This document shows positions 10,453-21,527 of a stretch of 64,000 bases of DNA, piece by piece. This DNA comes from Babesia bovis T2Bo (lineage: Eukaryota; Apicomplexa; Aconoidasida; Piroplasmida; Babesiidae): the NCBI RefSeq assembly GCF_000165395.2, contig NW_026261571.1, positions 1,016,501-1,080,500 of the forward strand, written 5' to 3'. The translations under genes and the position numbers were made by a program. The notes under the pieces are model-generated. The model saw only the letters and a list, made by a program, of their open reading frames with translations, ran no database searches and had not been told where the DNA came from. How positions within the stretch are numbered: the first letter of the stretch is position 1; each line of letters starts with the position of its first letter.

Positions 10453-13400
10453 TTATACACTGATGCGGTCAGCGCTATACTTGTGCCCAATGAGTGAACT
10501 CATCGCTTTGGGGAATTCGCTTCCGAGCAAAAAGTAAGAAATTAGACCGTTTATTACCGCATTGGCTACGTTGAGAGCGAGGAAGAGTACCTGTCAACAA
10601 TAGAATAAATGAATCGTTAACCTACCCTGAACTGCGTTGGAAGGATGTTGTGACCACCCTGTCCGTGGAATGGGTGACCGTTGGCACTCGTTGTCATCAA
10701 CCGTAAGACTGGAAACACAGTTTTTTGTGACACTTCATCAGTACAGTTGATGCGGAAAAGACACGTGAACTTAGATGGCCCTGTCAAAAGAAGTCCCGTG
10801 AGGATGCTGTTGATTCCTAACCAAGTCCTGAGTTAATTGCTTAATACAGAAACGATAACATACAGCGTAAAGTAAGTGTTTCTCAGTACAGATTCACGGA
10901 ATATACCACCAAAACTGAATACCAGAGCCGCATTCACCACCTGATAGCACAGCCATAGACATACAGTGGGCGCCTCGAAGTTATCGGTTCTACAAACAAT
11001 AAGTATCTATGAAATACCACCTACAATATCCACCACTTCGCAGCGTCAACCTGGCGATTATATTGTAGGCTGCTGGGTATACCTACAAAAAGTGATCCCT
11101 ATTGCAATGCCACATACCAGTGTACTCGTAGAGCTTGAATAGCAGCGTGAGGAATATGAAGTTAACGCCAAACATAAGTCCAATAGAACTAAGTGTAAGC
11201 GGACCAAGGAGACTAGAGGTTGGCGAGCGTATCCGCAGCTTTTCACTAGGTCTGTTTAGGAATTAGTGTAACTATGGTGGTTCCTACCTTGATAGCGCCA
11301 TGGTGTGACTGAGGCTTAATAGAATAGCGTTCTCCAGCAATAGATATCCCCATTCAGGCATAACGCCACGGCACCGTTTAAACAAAAACACTTTAACAAG
11401 TGCAATCATCAGGCCAAACAACAGCATGAACTTGAAACAAGCCAATGATGTCACAAGGCTACCACGACCTTCCCTATATACCATAGGCATCACAGAACAT
11501 ATACATACCTTATTAAAGTGATCACTGATTGCAGTTTATTGTTCTTGGAAGTAAAGGGAGCCACCATTGATGAGGCGCCCTGCAGAGTATAGATCATTCA
11601 ACAAGAACCTACATTAGTTAGCGATAAACCAGCATGCGATGATTGCAATGCCAGACAGTCGTTAGTGCCATCACCACACATCCCAGTGATTATACCCAAA
11701 CGCTTGAACGCGTTTATTACTTTCACCTTCTGGTGAGGGTTCAATCTGGCAAATATACGCACACGGAGAAGGAACTGCTCAAACAAGGCCTCGTTGGTCG
11801 CTTTATTATTCGAACACCTGCCGAATGTGCGAAGGATGCTTTCCCATTCAGTCTCGATATGCTCGAATGCATCACCAGTTAGCGCGAGATTAACGCAGTG
11901 GGCACCGAAGTATAAGTTCTCCTCATCTAAAGGGTGTTGAGGAAAATGCCAGACTAGATTGCCATCAATCATCTGAGCATATGGGCCTGGTTCACCATTG
12001 TCGCCTAACATGCCAACACTTTTCGCGACATATTGCGACGCGGGAATATTATCACCTGTTAGAATAACAGGACGCACTTTGGCATCCTGCAACGTCGATA
12101 TTACGGGAACGCTCTCTGAACGCACTGAGTTGTTGAATATTAGCAAACCGCCCAAGTTAAGCTTGGATTCCACATCCTCACGCTTATATATCGCATCGTC
12201 GTCAGATAACACCTTGTAACCTACACCCAGCACGTAAGCACCGGCCTTAGCCTGATCATTAGACAAAGTATCAAGGTCGCTGTTGTTTCCTTTGGAACAT
12301 GCAGCAACGTTTTCATAAGCACCCTTCACAAAAGCAAAAACTGCACTCTTATCGGCGTTAGGAGACTTTATGGCAACTACTACGGACGATAACTTCTTTT
12401 GGTAGTGGAAATCGAATGTACGAAGCACTTCAATCACAAGATCACGGTTGTTGGGGCACCTGATATACCTTCTAGTATTCCCGTCAGAGTCGATAAACTG
12501 CTCGATGCTACAACCAGTGGAGTTGAACATGCTACAATGTATTGCGTGTATTTAAACCAAAACCTACGATTTATCAACCTGGTTACCCAGGTTGTCGTCG
12601 TTACGAGGAAATACAGAATGGCAAGTGGCAACAGCCAAAGACAATATCTGATTCACAGTCTCCTTGTCCTTCCTAAAACCGATGAATGAGGTATTTCTTA
12701 TGGACGTTATGTGGTTCTTGATATCATCTGGAAGTATCAAATCATGTCCTCGTTGGCCCAGCCACGATGTCATAATTCCATCGAAAAGCAAAGCGTTGTT
12801 GGTTAATGTACCAGTCTTGTCAAAACACATGACACGGAGCTTCCCAAATATCGCTATCCTTGATGGTGCAATGCAGCCAATAGATTCTGATTTCGCTAAA
12901 CGTTCACAAGCCCTGCTTTGGCCTATAGACATCATGGCACTGGCCCATACTGGTGCTACCTGTGATAAGGTACCCAGGCAGTAAAATATAGAAGTCATAT
13001 TCCATCCAAGAGATTGTATTTGATATGATGAGCACATAAATGCGTATATGCAAGTTAATATAAACACCATGGGTAATTGAGTGTCGTACTTTAACCTAAA
13101 TTGATTGGGAAATAGAACACCCTTCATCTGCTTACCCTTTGTGGTATATACACCAGTTGCAATTACGACAGCCACAGCAGATGCAGCAATTTCCTCGTTA
13201 CCAACGACTGAAATAACGCGAGTACCCGCTTTTAGCATGTGTTCGGTAACACACTTGTGTTGCTCCTGCTTGGATCCAGAAACAGGCATGGAAATGTTAA
13301 AATCAAAAACGGAAAGAGAATATCCATATTTATCAAGGCTCAATTTGCTCTTTCGCAATGGGATTGATTCACCTGTTATTGCACTCTCGTCTACAATCAC

Positions 13401-14501
13401 ATCGCCACGAAGCATAACCATGTCACTTGGCACCTCCCAATCAGAATCTACCCTAACTATATCACCAATAGCCAGTTCTGAAGCAGCTACCGATTTAGTC
13501 ATATTTTCGCGTAATACAGTGACAGTAGAACTTGAAGCTGCATTGGCCAGTTGATGTAAATCTTTCTGCTGCTCATTGATAATGTTCACTTTCTTTACTA
13601 TGGTGTACAGGACCATTATTCCCCAAATAGGGGCACTGATGATACTCTTCCAGTATATGCTTTTCAATATAAGATATAATTGCAGGAAAAAAACAGGGTC
13701 CGTAATCTCACGGTAAAGCAACATAGAAAAGGATAATCGCTCAACGGTAATAATGTTCTTACCAATGTCATTAGTACGCCTATATGATTCAGCTTCAGTT
13801 AATCCACCGTTATCAAGCAAATCTGTTAGGTTGGTGTTCCTGAGGTAATTCGTCACCCTAGAACTAGAGTCCACAAAAACACCACTCTGAGAGTTGAAAG
13901 TGTATTTCACACATTGGTAGTAGAAGTACCGTTCATCACCTGAATACTCTACTTTAACGTACAAACGAGCTGCTGCATCCTTGTATTTGTCAAAAGTTAC
14001 CCTTAGTACGCTGTCAGGAATGTTAAACTTCAACTTCAAATATGCTCCTAATGTACTGAGCCACTCTCGCAACGATCGCAACATATCTTGTTCACCAGGA
14101 TGAGAAGTATGCGAATAATCCGTTATATGAACGTATTCGCATGATTGGAGACTTTGGGGAACCATAAACATACGCTTGCCAATGTACGTGTTACGAAGCA
14201 TGACACAGGCCATCAATGAAAAAAAACCAATCAGCCACGATATAAAAAATGGTTTAGCGCGTAACTCCCAGTCTCCAATACCGTCTACCAGTGGTATGCA
14301 CATTTCGTTGCAAATTAAAGCTGTTACAACTATTTGGCATAAAGCAGTATATAGAATCATAGATCGTATGACATACTTCCCAGGAGTTGTGAAGTTGTAG
14401 CCCTGCTGTTTCATCTGTATATATACGTCAGATTCGTCAGACACTGTTATGGTAGGTAGTTGATCCAGAGGTTCATACCCATCACTAGAGGGACGTGACA
14501 T
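10453..14501 (-). CDS. P5-type cation-transporting ATPase (ATP13A/P5B-like)
   Basis: A multi-exon gene reading from 14501 to a TAA at 10453-10455, with many introns of about 33-45 nt toward the 3' end. Visible landmarks: two N-terminal hydrophobic segments, actuator TGES (in SAITGES), phosphorylation loop CFDKTGTLT (Asp near residue 561), nucleotide-domain KGAYE, TGDN, and the hinge GMCGDGTND, followed by about six C-terminal membrane segments including LIREGRGSLVTSLACFKFM. These sequences match P5 ATPases, which include the lysosomal polyamine exporter ATP13A2. The M4 signature is unusual: APVWA stands where P5B enzymes have PPALP. A 170-residue ORF directly upstream (14550-15062) may be spliced to this gene as its true N-terminus. 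Confidence 0.85.
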
Positions 14502-14549
14502 TAACGCTATCGCAAGATGCCTAGGAAATATGAAATCATTTCAGACAAC

Positions 14550-15062
14550 CTACCAAATGGCCAATAACAACAAAATTGCCATCGCTATCATGTTAAAAGC
14601 CAACAGTTCAGAAGACGATATTAAAGTTGCCTCGCTTTTACACCAACGAGAGTACGGATATGTTGGCCATGGGCCGTCTGAAGGGTCTTCATGATCATTA
14701 GATCCACCATTTCCATTGGATTCCGTACTATCAACCGATGATTCTTCATTTTCATCATCAGATTTGTTTAATAATAGCTCCCTGTGGTTTACATCGCTGT
14801 CTACGTTATTCAATGCTACGTACAGTCCACCATGTCTAGATGGACTAGGATCAGTTTTTCCTACATTGGCAGCAATATTATGATGCTCTGTTATTAGCTT
14901 ATCACCTTTCAAAATATGCAGATCATGTTCTAATATAGAATCCTGCGAATGTGCTATGGAATCACCTATTCCCCTATAGAGGTTTCGTTTCGCCCTGGAA
15001 GTAGGTGTATACCATATTGCACATATGCCTAGTATTACAAAGCGATACATCGTATGCGACAC
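14550..15062 (-). CDS. Signal-peptide ORF with C-terminal membrane segment, possible 5' exon of the P5 ATPase
   Basis: A 170-residue ORF. Residues about 1-24 (MSHTMYRFVILGICAIWYTP) form a signal-peptide-like start; the middle is hydrophilic and acidic with a run of Asp, Glu, Ser and Asn; the end (FNMIAMAILLLLAIW) is a membrane segment. The last codon overlaps a good donor (TTTG/gtaggt), and splicing across 33 nt to an acceptor at cctag joins this ORF in frame to the Met at 14501 of the ATPase. Only 48 bases separate the two ORFs, too few for a separate promoter. It may therefore be the N-terminal exon of the ATPase, or a small independent membrane protein. No known domain is recognised. Confidence 0.55.
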   Translation of the reverse strand: MSHTMYRFVILGICAIWYTPTSRAKRNLYRGIGDSIAHSQDSILEHDLHILKGDKLITEHHNIAANVGKTDPSPSRHGGLYVALNNVDSDVNHRELLLNKSDDENEESSVDSTESNGNGGSNDHEDPSDGPWPTYPYSRWCKSEATLISSSELLAFNMIAMAILLLLAIW

Positions 15063-15378
15063 TTATGAATTAATAATGTAATATAAAATCTTGCCAATGT
15101 AAATAAAAAAGATTAAGACATCGGTTATAGGGTGTATTGCGGAGTGTCGCGCACCAATTAATCTTGTCTAATTGCTCATTGCCAATCTAAAACGTTCAAA
15201 AAACAAACACATACAAAATGTATTCATCGTAAAAGTGTCCTAATCATATAAATTGTAGCTCTATGGCCCTTATGGTGGACATTATATCTACGTGCTCTAG
15301 TGATTCGGTTTTCCGATAGGCTCTGCCTTAGGACCCCTTCCACAATGTTGCAAAAGTTGCTTTATATCACTCCTATAA

Positions 15379-16971
15379 TCATATGGAATTACTATACTGC
15401 CAAACCAACCTAATGTGCGATGGAAATGAGGCTATTCTTGAGTGGTTTATACCCAGGAGGTAATCCTCTAATAAATGCGATCCTGTAGTCCACGGATAAC
15501 TACACAATAGACGTAATATTTGATATGTTGCCAAATGAGATAGCTTTGACACCCCTTTCAAAGCTTCATTGCCTACTGTACAGCATGATATCACCTTATG
15601 TGCAACATCATTAGTTATAGACGTGGTGTACTTTGACGCATTTATGGCTTCAAGTAAACACAATACTGTGTAAACACTTGGAATATACCCTTCATCAATA
15701 TAATAGCCAACGAGAGACATCAATCCGTCCCATGTTGCCATAGAAATCGGTACATCTGACATTGCCAAGGAACGCATGGTATAAACATGCTGTTCCAGTT
15801 TATCAAAGCCATAGCAAAACATGGTCGATGGCACGATTGTTCCTATATTTTTAGAGGCGTATATATCCAGGGCTTCAGATACGTTAATCAAAAGACTCTT
15901 TGGTAATTGAGTACGTCTTATCCGATATGTTCTATGGGACCCATACGATCGAACTTTTTCAAAGCCACTGTCGTATGACCACGTTTCAGTTGCCCTAGAT
16001 GCTGCTGCCGAACAGAATATGGCCATATGGTGTATATAAGTAAACAACTCCGCAGGGATGTATTCCAAAAGTCGCTCCGTAAGCATATCAATAGAATCAT
16101 CATTCACGGTACCACTAAATGGACGCCTCACAACAAAAATGGAACACAAATGGGCAATATCTACAGAAGACGCTGTGCTTATAGCCTCCTTTAACTGTAA
16201 CGCCAGCGTGTTACACAACTTCTTGCCAGGAACCATAGCGTTGACTCGCACCTTGAACGGTTTGGGATCGAGAACCTTGCCCAACTTCTTTGTAGTAAAT
16301 AACTCATGTTTTTCAGGATCCAGTTCTGTAGTTCTCTGTTTATTGCCACTAGCACTATCAGATTGGCTTGGAGCGTTAATTTTATCTTGACACTGCAGCG
16401 CATTCACACGGGTGATTATACCACATACCACAATCAAAGACGCCTTCTGCTCAATAGACATGCCATTTACACCGCAATGAGAATTACGAGGTAACCTTTC
16501 GTCAGAAGTTTGCAATAAAGGTGGTTCTCCATTCCAAGGATCAATAAGCACGGGGTTGAAGTAGTCAGCCTCCACTATTGATAGGCAATCGCGGAAGAGG
16601 TTATGCTTAAATATACCACTTCTTAAACAGAGATCCAACGTATAAAAGGCTTCCTGTGAACAGATAAACAACACGTTGTTGTTTTGGCAGCAGATATTAT
16701 ATATGCAGGACCAATAGTACAGATAACGATATAGCAGAGCACAGATTCTCACCTGATTGGATAGAGTACATCCACGAACATCACGCAACGTCTCAGCAAT
16801 ACTATTAGTAGTTGATTCATCAATGCGACTTTTGGATTTGCTGAGCTCATAAGCCGCCCTTATGGCAGCAGTATGATGGGCTCGAAGGCATCGTGTCCTA
16901 ATAACACAATTACTAGATTCCTTTGTAATGAATCCAAACCTATGACCGATGCAAAGACCATATAATCCCAT
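15379..16971 (-). CDS. Unknown protein, 530 residues
   Basis: An uninterrupted ORF with a basic, aromatic N-terminus (CIGHRFGFITKESSNCVIRTR) that could be a mitochondrial or plastid leader, then a long mostly helical body without a domain I can name. The helical-repeat look and the possible C-terminal ending raise the question of a RAP-domain organelle RNA-binding protein. An alternative splice from a donor after YLLG to an acceptor at acattag would replace the last residues with GWFGSIVIPYDYRSDIKQ and end at 15297. That ending loosely resembles the end of RAP domains. Function is not assigned. Confidence 0.65.
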   Translation of the reverse strand: MGLYGLCIGHRFGFITKESSNCVIRTRCLRAHHTAAIRAAYELSKSKSRIDESTTNSIAETLRDVRGCTLSNQVRICALLYRYLYYWSCIYNICCQNNNVLFICSQEAFYTLDLCLRSGIFKHNLFRDCLSIVEADYFNPVLIDPWNGEPPLLQTSDERLPRNSHCGVNGMSIEQKASLIVVCGIITRVNALQCQDKINAPSQSDSASGNKQRTTELDPEKHELFTTKKLGKVLDPKPFKVRVNAMVPGKKLCNTLALQLKEAISTASSVDIAHLCSIFVVRRPFSGTVNDDSIDMLTERLLEYIPAELFTYIHHMAIFCSAAASRATETWSYDSGFEKVRSYGSHRTYRIRRTQLPKSLLINVSEALDIYASKNIGTIVPSTMFCYGFDKLEQHVYTMRSLAMSDVPISMATWDGLMSLVGYYIDEGYIPSVYTVLCLLEAINASKYTTSITNDVAHKVISCCTVGNEALKGVSKLSHLATYQILRLLCSYPWTTGSHLLEDYLLGINHSRIASFPSHIRLVWQYSNSI

Positions 16972-17206
16972 AATCTATATACTATTGTGTATGAATGCAA
17001 TGCTATTGCTTTTCTAACGCGCACATGGATATCGTAGTGTGTACAGTACATCTGCAGCCAGAGATCTACACCTTCAACTCAAAAGTATATATAACAACAT
17101 TGTTATGTATGTTGTATTTAAAATGACCGTCGAATATTATTTGGAATCCCTAATGTTCTGATACACATTTACACAGTTTGATTGTCAAGACCAACGCTCC
17201 ATCTTC

Positions 17207-20200
17207 TTGATTTTAATGGGCTCGCTACCAGAACACACGTACATCGCAGAATTGCTCAATGATTCAATATCAACCGATGCCAAGTCACGGGAGAGTGCCT
17301 ATCAACGTTTGCTTGAACTTGAAGCAAACCCGAACTTCTTGGCTAGAGTTGTCGATGTAGCCTACCTAGCCGATGAAACCATATCTAAACTTGCTTTTAT
17401 CTATGTGAAGCATGCGTTTACTAGAACTAGGGGTATTTCGGTTGCAAGATCTACGCAAAGTGCTGTCATAGATCATGTCGATGAGGCACTGGATAATTTA
17501 AAGTCTAAATTGGTTTCTATTATTGAATTGCATTTAGCTGATAATGGGCGTCCAATTGCCAAAGATTTAGCGTTGTTAGTGAGGAAGGTATCGCGATGGA
17601 ATTATCCACAAACATGGATGAATTTGCATCAGCTCCTTGTAAGGGGATTCGATGCCGCTATTGCCAACAGAGCGCCATCAACAGGAACACTGAACTGTAT
17701 ATTTATATTGTACCATATATTCAAAGAAAAATGTTCTATGCGCTTGTTAAGAGATCGAAATGTCACTATGCAGGTGGCAGAAGCATGGTATCCATACGTA
17801 TCTAAGCTGTGGGTCCGACATTGGTTGGGACCTTGGGCATCGGGAAATATAGATGCTAATATAATTAATACCAACTTCACAGGTATTGAATTGGATATTA
17901 GTCGTTACCTTGATAGTCTACTTATCGCATTCTATACGCATGGTCTTAGAAAGGTTTACGAGAATTCTGAGTTGTTGGAGCTTCTGAGAATTATATGTTC
18001 GAAGTTAAAAACGCATCTTAGAGCTCTTAAGGAAATGTCGGACAACAATACATTGATGGAAAAGAATACTAAAAGGCTTTTACGTGGAGCAGCTGAACTC
18101 TTCGATAAGGAAGCAATGACATTCGCTTTCGTAGACCCTTGTCTCATTCTAAATCCAGTGTTTGATTACCTCATCGACGGAAGAAACGAAGTAGTAATAA
18201 ATGGTTGCATGGACGTGCTCATTAATTGTTTTAGGTCACCGGTGGTAAACAATGATAGATATATGCAACAATGTGGCTCCACACCCGGCCACCAAGGCAG
18301 TAATCGGGAAATTACCAAGATAAATGACAAGGATTTTGTAATCTTTGAAACTTTCAACGAGATGAAACAACATTATGATGAATATGCGATGTCTTCAACT
18401 AACTATTCAGGACCTAACTCTTTGAAAAACAGTTCCAGCCCTACCAAGGGCTCATACAATTCAGCTGGAGGAATGGCTGAACATATGTCCAAACAGGCAA
18501 CGTTCTTGTTTTGGCGATGCATAACACTACGAGGAGGGATATCAGCGCTTGTGGAATTTTTGCGAGATCGTTACATGATGTTACCTAGGGATATTATTGA
18601 GGAGTGGAACGTGGAACCAGTACCTGTAGATGACCCACCTCATCCACAGGGTTACACTGTTATCTCAGAAATGAAGTTGTCAGGGGCACAAATGCTTCAA
18701 TATATTGCGGAAGGGTTAATAGCAGCTGATCCTAATACGGAATATGCACGTATAGATACATTCACACAATTGTATACGATAGCATATCAAGGCATAGCGT
18801 CCTTCCATACTAGTAAACACTACTTATCGTTATTACAAAAGATGAAGGAGGCTTTATCTGTTGTGAGTCCGGAGTGGACTAAGCTCCTCGTATATCGGTG
18901 CAGTCGAGTTATAAATATATGGGTAGATCGCATCCACTTGTTTGAGGAACAAATAAAGAGCGAAATTATGGTATACTTGATGCACTGCCTTTGCTGTCCA
19001 GGTAATTCTCAACTAAGTATAAACCTTCGTGCACAGCATGTTATCCCATTTTACCGACTTTATAATAAGACCATCGATGAACCATTCTGGGATATTTTGC
19101 GTCATGGGTCCGATGTCGCAAGAATAATTTCGAGCTTGGTTGCACTGGGCGATGTTGAAAGCCCTATTATACAGCACAGTGCAATGGAGTTATTGTGTAA
19201 AATGTGCCTGGAGTTTGATAGTGAGGAGAACAACTTTGGAGCGCAACTTACAGAACTACTGCGGATATTCGCTACACGATGCAATAACCTTCAGGTAGCA
19301 GCTTCACTTTTACAAACATCTTTGGGATTTCTAAATGCATTGGATTGGCAAAGATGCTATGATGAAGAAAATTATGTCAATGGTCACCTTCGCAGGTTTC
19401 TATTCCATCTCCTGTTTCAAACGCTCGTGATATCAGACAGAAAGGATTCTAAAATGGCTGTTAACCAACAACCCAAGATGTTGTCGACCTGTAGATACAT
19501 AGAGTTAGAAGAAGACACACTTACTTTATGGGTTTCATTACTTCGAGTATTGCCAAGAAATATAGAATCCGTTGACAATCAACTTCTCACCAACGCTTTC
19601 ATTCTGTTACCGCTTTTTATTGACTACCTTCTAGGGTATGAAAGCAGCAATACGGTACCTCAAATGCGTCTGTCATATGCTTCTCCTTTACACATTGATA
19701 TTGTTACGGAATATTTAACTATTCTCATCGACTTAAGCAAAACCTACCTCCCGTCTGCCTCCAGTGGGATGCTATATGAGAAAGATAATGAATTGTGGTT
19801 CCGAAATATTGCCAATAGCGGCTTGTCGTACGACTTCAGCATATCAAAGGTTCAGAACATATGCATAGCCGTACTTAAGAAACACGATGACCAAATGTAT
19901 CATAGTGGGCTCCGTCTCTTGAATATTCTCCTCTTCGGTTTTGGTAGGGCATGTTTCGTAAATCGTGATATGTTACTCGCTCTTTACGATCTGTTACTAC
20001 AGTTCTGTGTTACTCTGGACGAAGCAGTAATCTCGCCGGAAAGAGCACCTGTGGAACTTCGTAGGTCCAGTATATCATGTCTAGTTAGTAGCATAGCTGA
20101 TGACAGTGATACAAAATGGCAATTATCAAAGGTTTCAAGAAACGTGGTGGAGTCGGTATCGTATCTAATACCAATCCTATCTCGTTGGGGATTTGATTCC

Positions 20201-21174
20201 CCGGAGACGTATAGAGAAGCCTTTCTAAGAGTGCTGGAGATAAGGTGCTTCGCACAGCCGGAAGCTATTTTACTCTCATTGGTACACGCTGCCGAACAAT
20301 TCCACAATAATGCTTATCTCAAATTGGGCGCTCTGGTTTGTTGTTGTTTTATGACTGAAGTTATGGGAACTAAAGTGCCTGATATGAAACTATTTATTAG
20401 GCAACAGGATTCTATTACCCATTCAGCGAATCTGATGCATAGCGGAAATATGCAATCGGACGTTACTAAAGTGAACTCTAGTGGTGTATTTTTACCATCT
20501 TACATGTTGAGGATGATCAATAATATATTCTCTGTCTTTGTTAAAAGCAAAAAGGACTTTTGTTTCTCCATAACTAAAGCAGCTATTCAAAAGGAAGGAG
20601 ATGACTATACCAAACCATATTCTAGACGTTTTCATCTCTTTGCTAACGTGTCTGCTACACATTCTTCGACGAACATTCCCATCTCGGAATTTACAGCACA
20701 GGATCTCTTTTACGGTATGTTTGTGTACTTGAACATTTTCGTGGTCTATATTTTTTGGAACTGTTGTGTACTACTTAATACAAAGTGATTGGTGTCAACG
20801 TATCGGTGTTTTATAATAAAAACTATTTCACCTGGTGCTTATGTGTTGTAACTGTCACTTCTGTGACGATTTTGACTGCATTGAAATCTGTTGAGCAACC
20901 GGGTGGTATATCTTGTATGCATCTGTAGACGACGTAATTAGAAAGTACTTGTTTTTAGTATACATCACGCCAATAAGTATAAGCGACCAGTAAATGTTAC
21001 CATAACCATTCAGGAGCTATCAAATCAACGACGAATTGCATCATATTGCTTGCAAAAGCCTTAGGCAGTAAAGGAATGCCCGCGAGCGTCGAAATGACCC
21101 TAGCCGAGGTTGAATTGTATCACGAGAAGTTAAGAGAAATCCTAGCGGCCTGCTGCAATAATAGACAGTATTGA
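17207..21174 (+). CDS. Importin-beta family karyopherin (importin-11/Kap120-like)
   Basis: The main exon (17207-20714) encodes about 1,169 residues of HEAT-like helices. The N-terminal region (SRESAYQRLLELEANPNFLARVV) fits the importin-beta N-terminal domain, and KVSRWNYPQTWMNLHQLL followed by LYHIFKEKCSMRLLRDR resembles the importin-11 consensus. Left unspliced the frame ends at 20788 in a hydrophobic tail that looks like intron. A donor at 20714/20715 (TACG/gtatgt) and an acceptor at 21064 give an in-frame last exon 21065-21174 ending AEVELYHEKLREILAACC, total 1,205 residues. These receptors carry cargo through the nuclear pore under RanGTP control. The exact paralogue (importin-11 versus another) is uncertain. 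Met at 17216 is an alternative start. Confidence 0.7.
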
Positions 21175-21527
21175 TATAGCATAAAACATGTCCCTAAAGT
21201 AGTTGGGAACGCTATATAACCTCAAAATTAGCTGTATAAACCTGGTATTATACGGAGGACACCTCCGGTTGTACATCATCTAACCAGCAATCTAATCGAC
21301 GCAATTCGAACGAATGCTGCTATGATTATTAAATCTTAATGCCTTTTATATATGTTAAAAGATTCTTCGATGAGATTAATTGCCGACACACGATCCCTGC
21401 CACACAAATGGGTAATGAGGGCAACATCATATCGGCAAGGCATTTTAATCCAGAAGCCGGCAATACCGGTATATATTTTTCGTGTGTGTTGTGGGAAGAC
21501 ACACCTCGGTAGATATTTCTGAACTTT
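21175..21527. other. Intergenic spacer before SEC31
   Basis: Spacer between the proposed last exon of the importin gene and the SEC31 start. No credible ORF; it should contain the SEC31 promoter. Confidence 0.4.

Noticed and set aside
13105..13554. 149-codon plus-strand ORF inside the P5 ATPase
   Set aside because: Antisense shadow over the conserved actuator domain of the ATPase.
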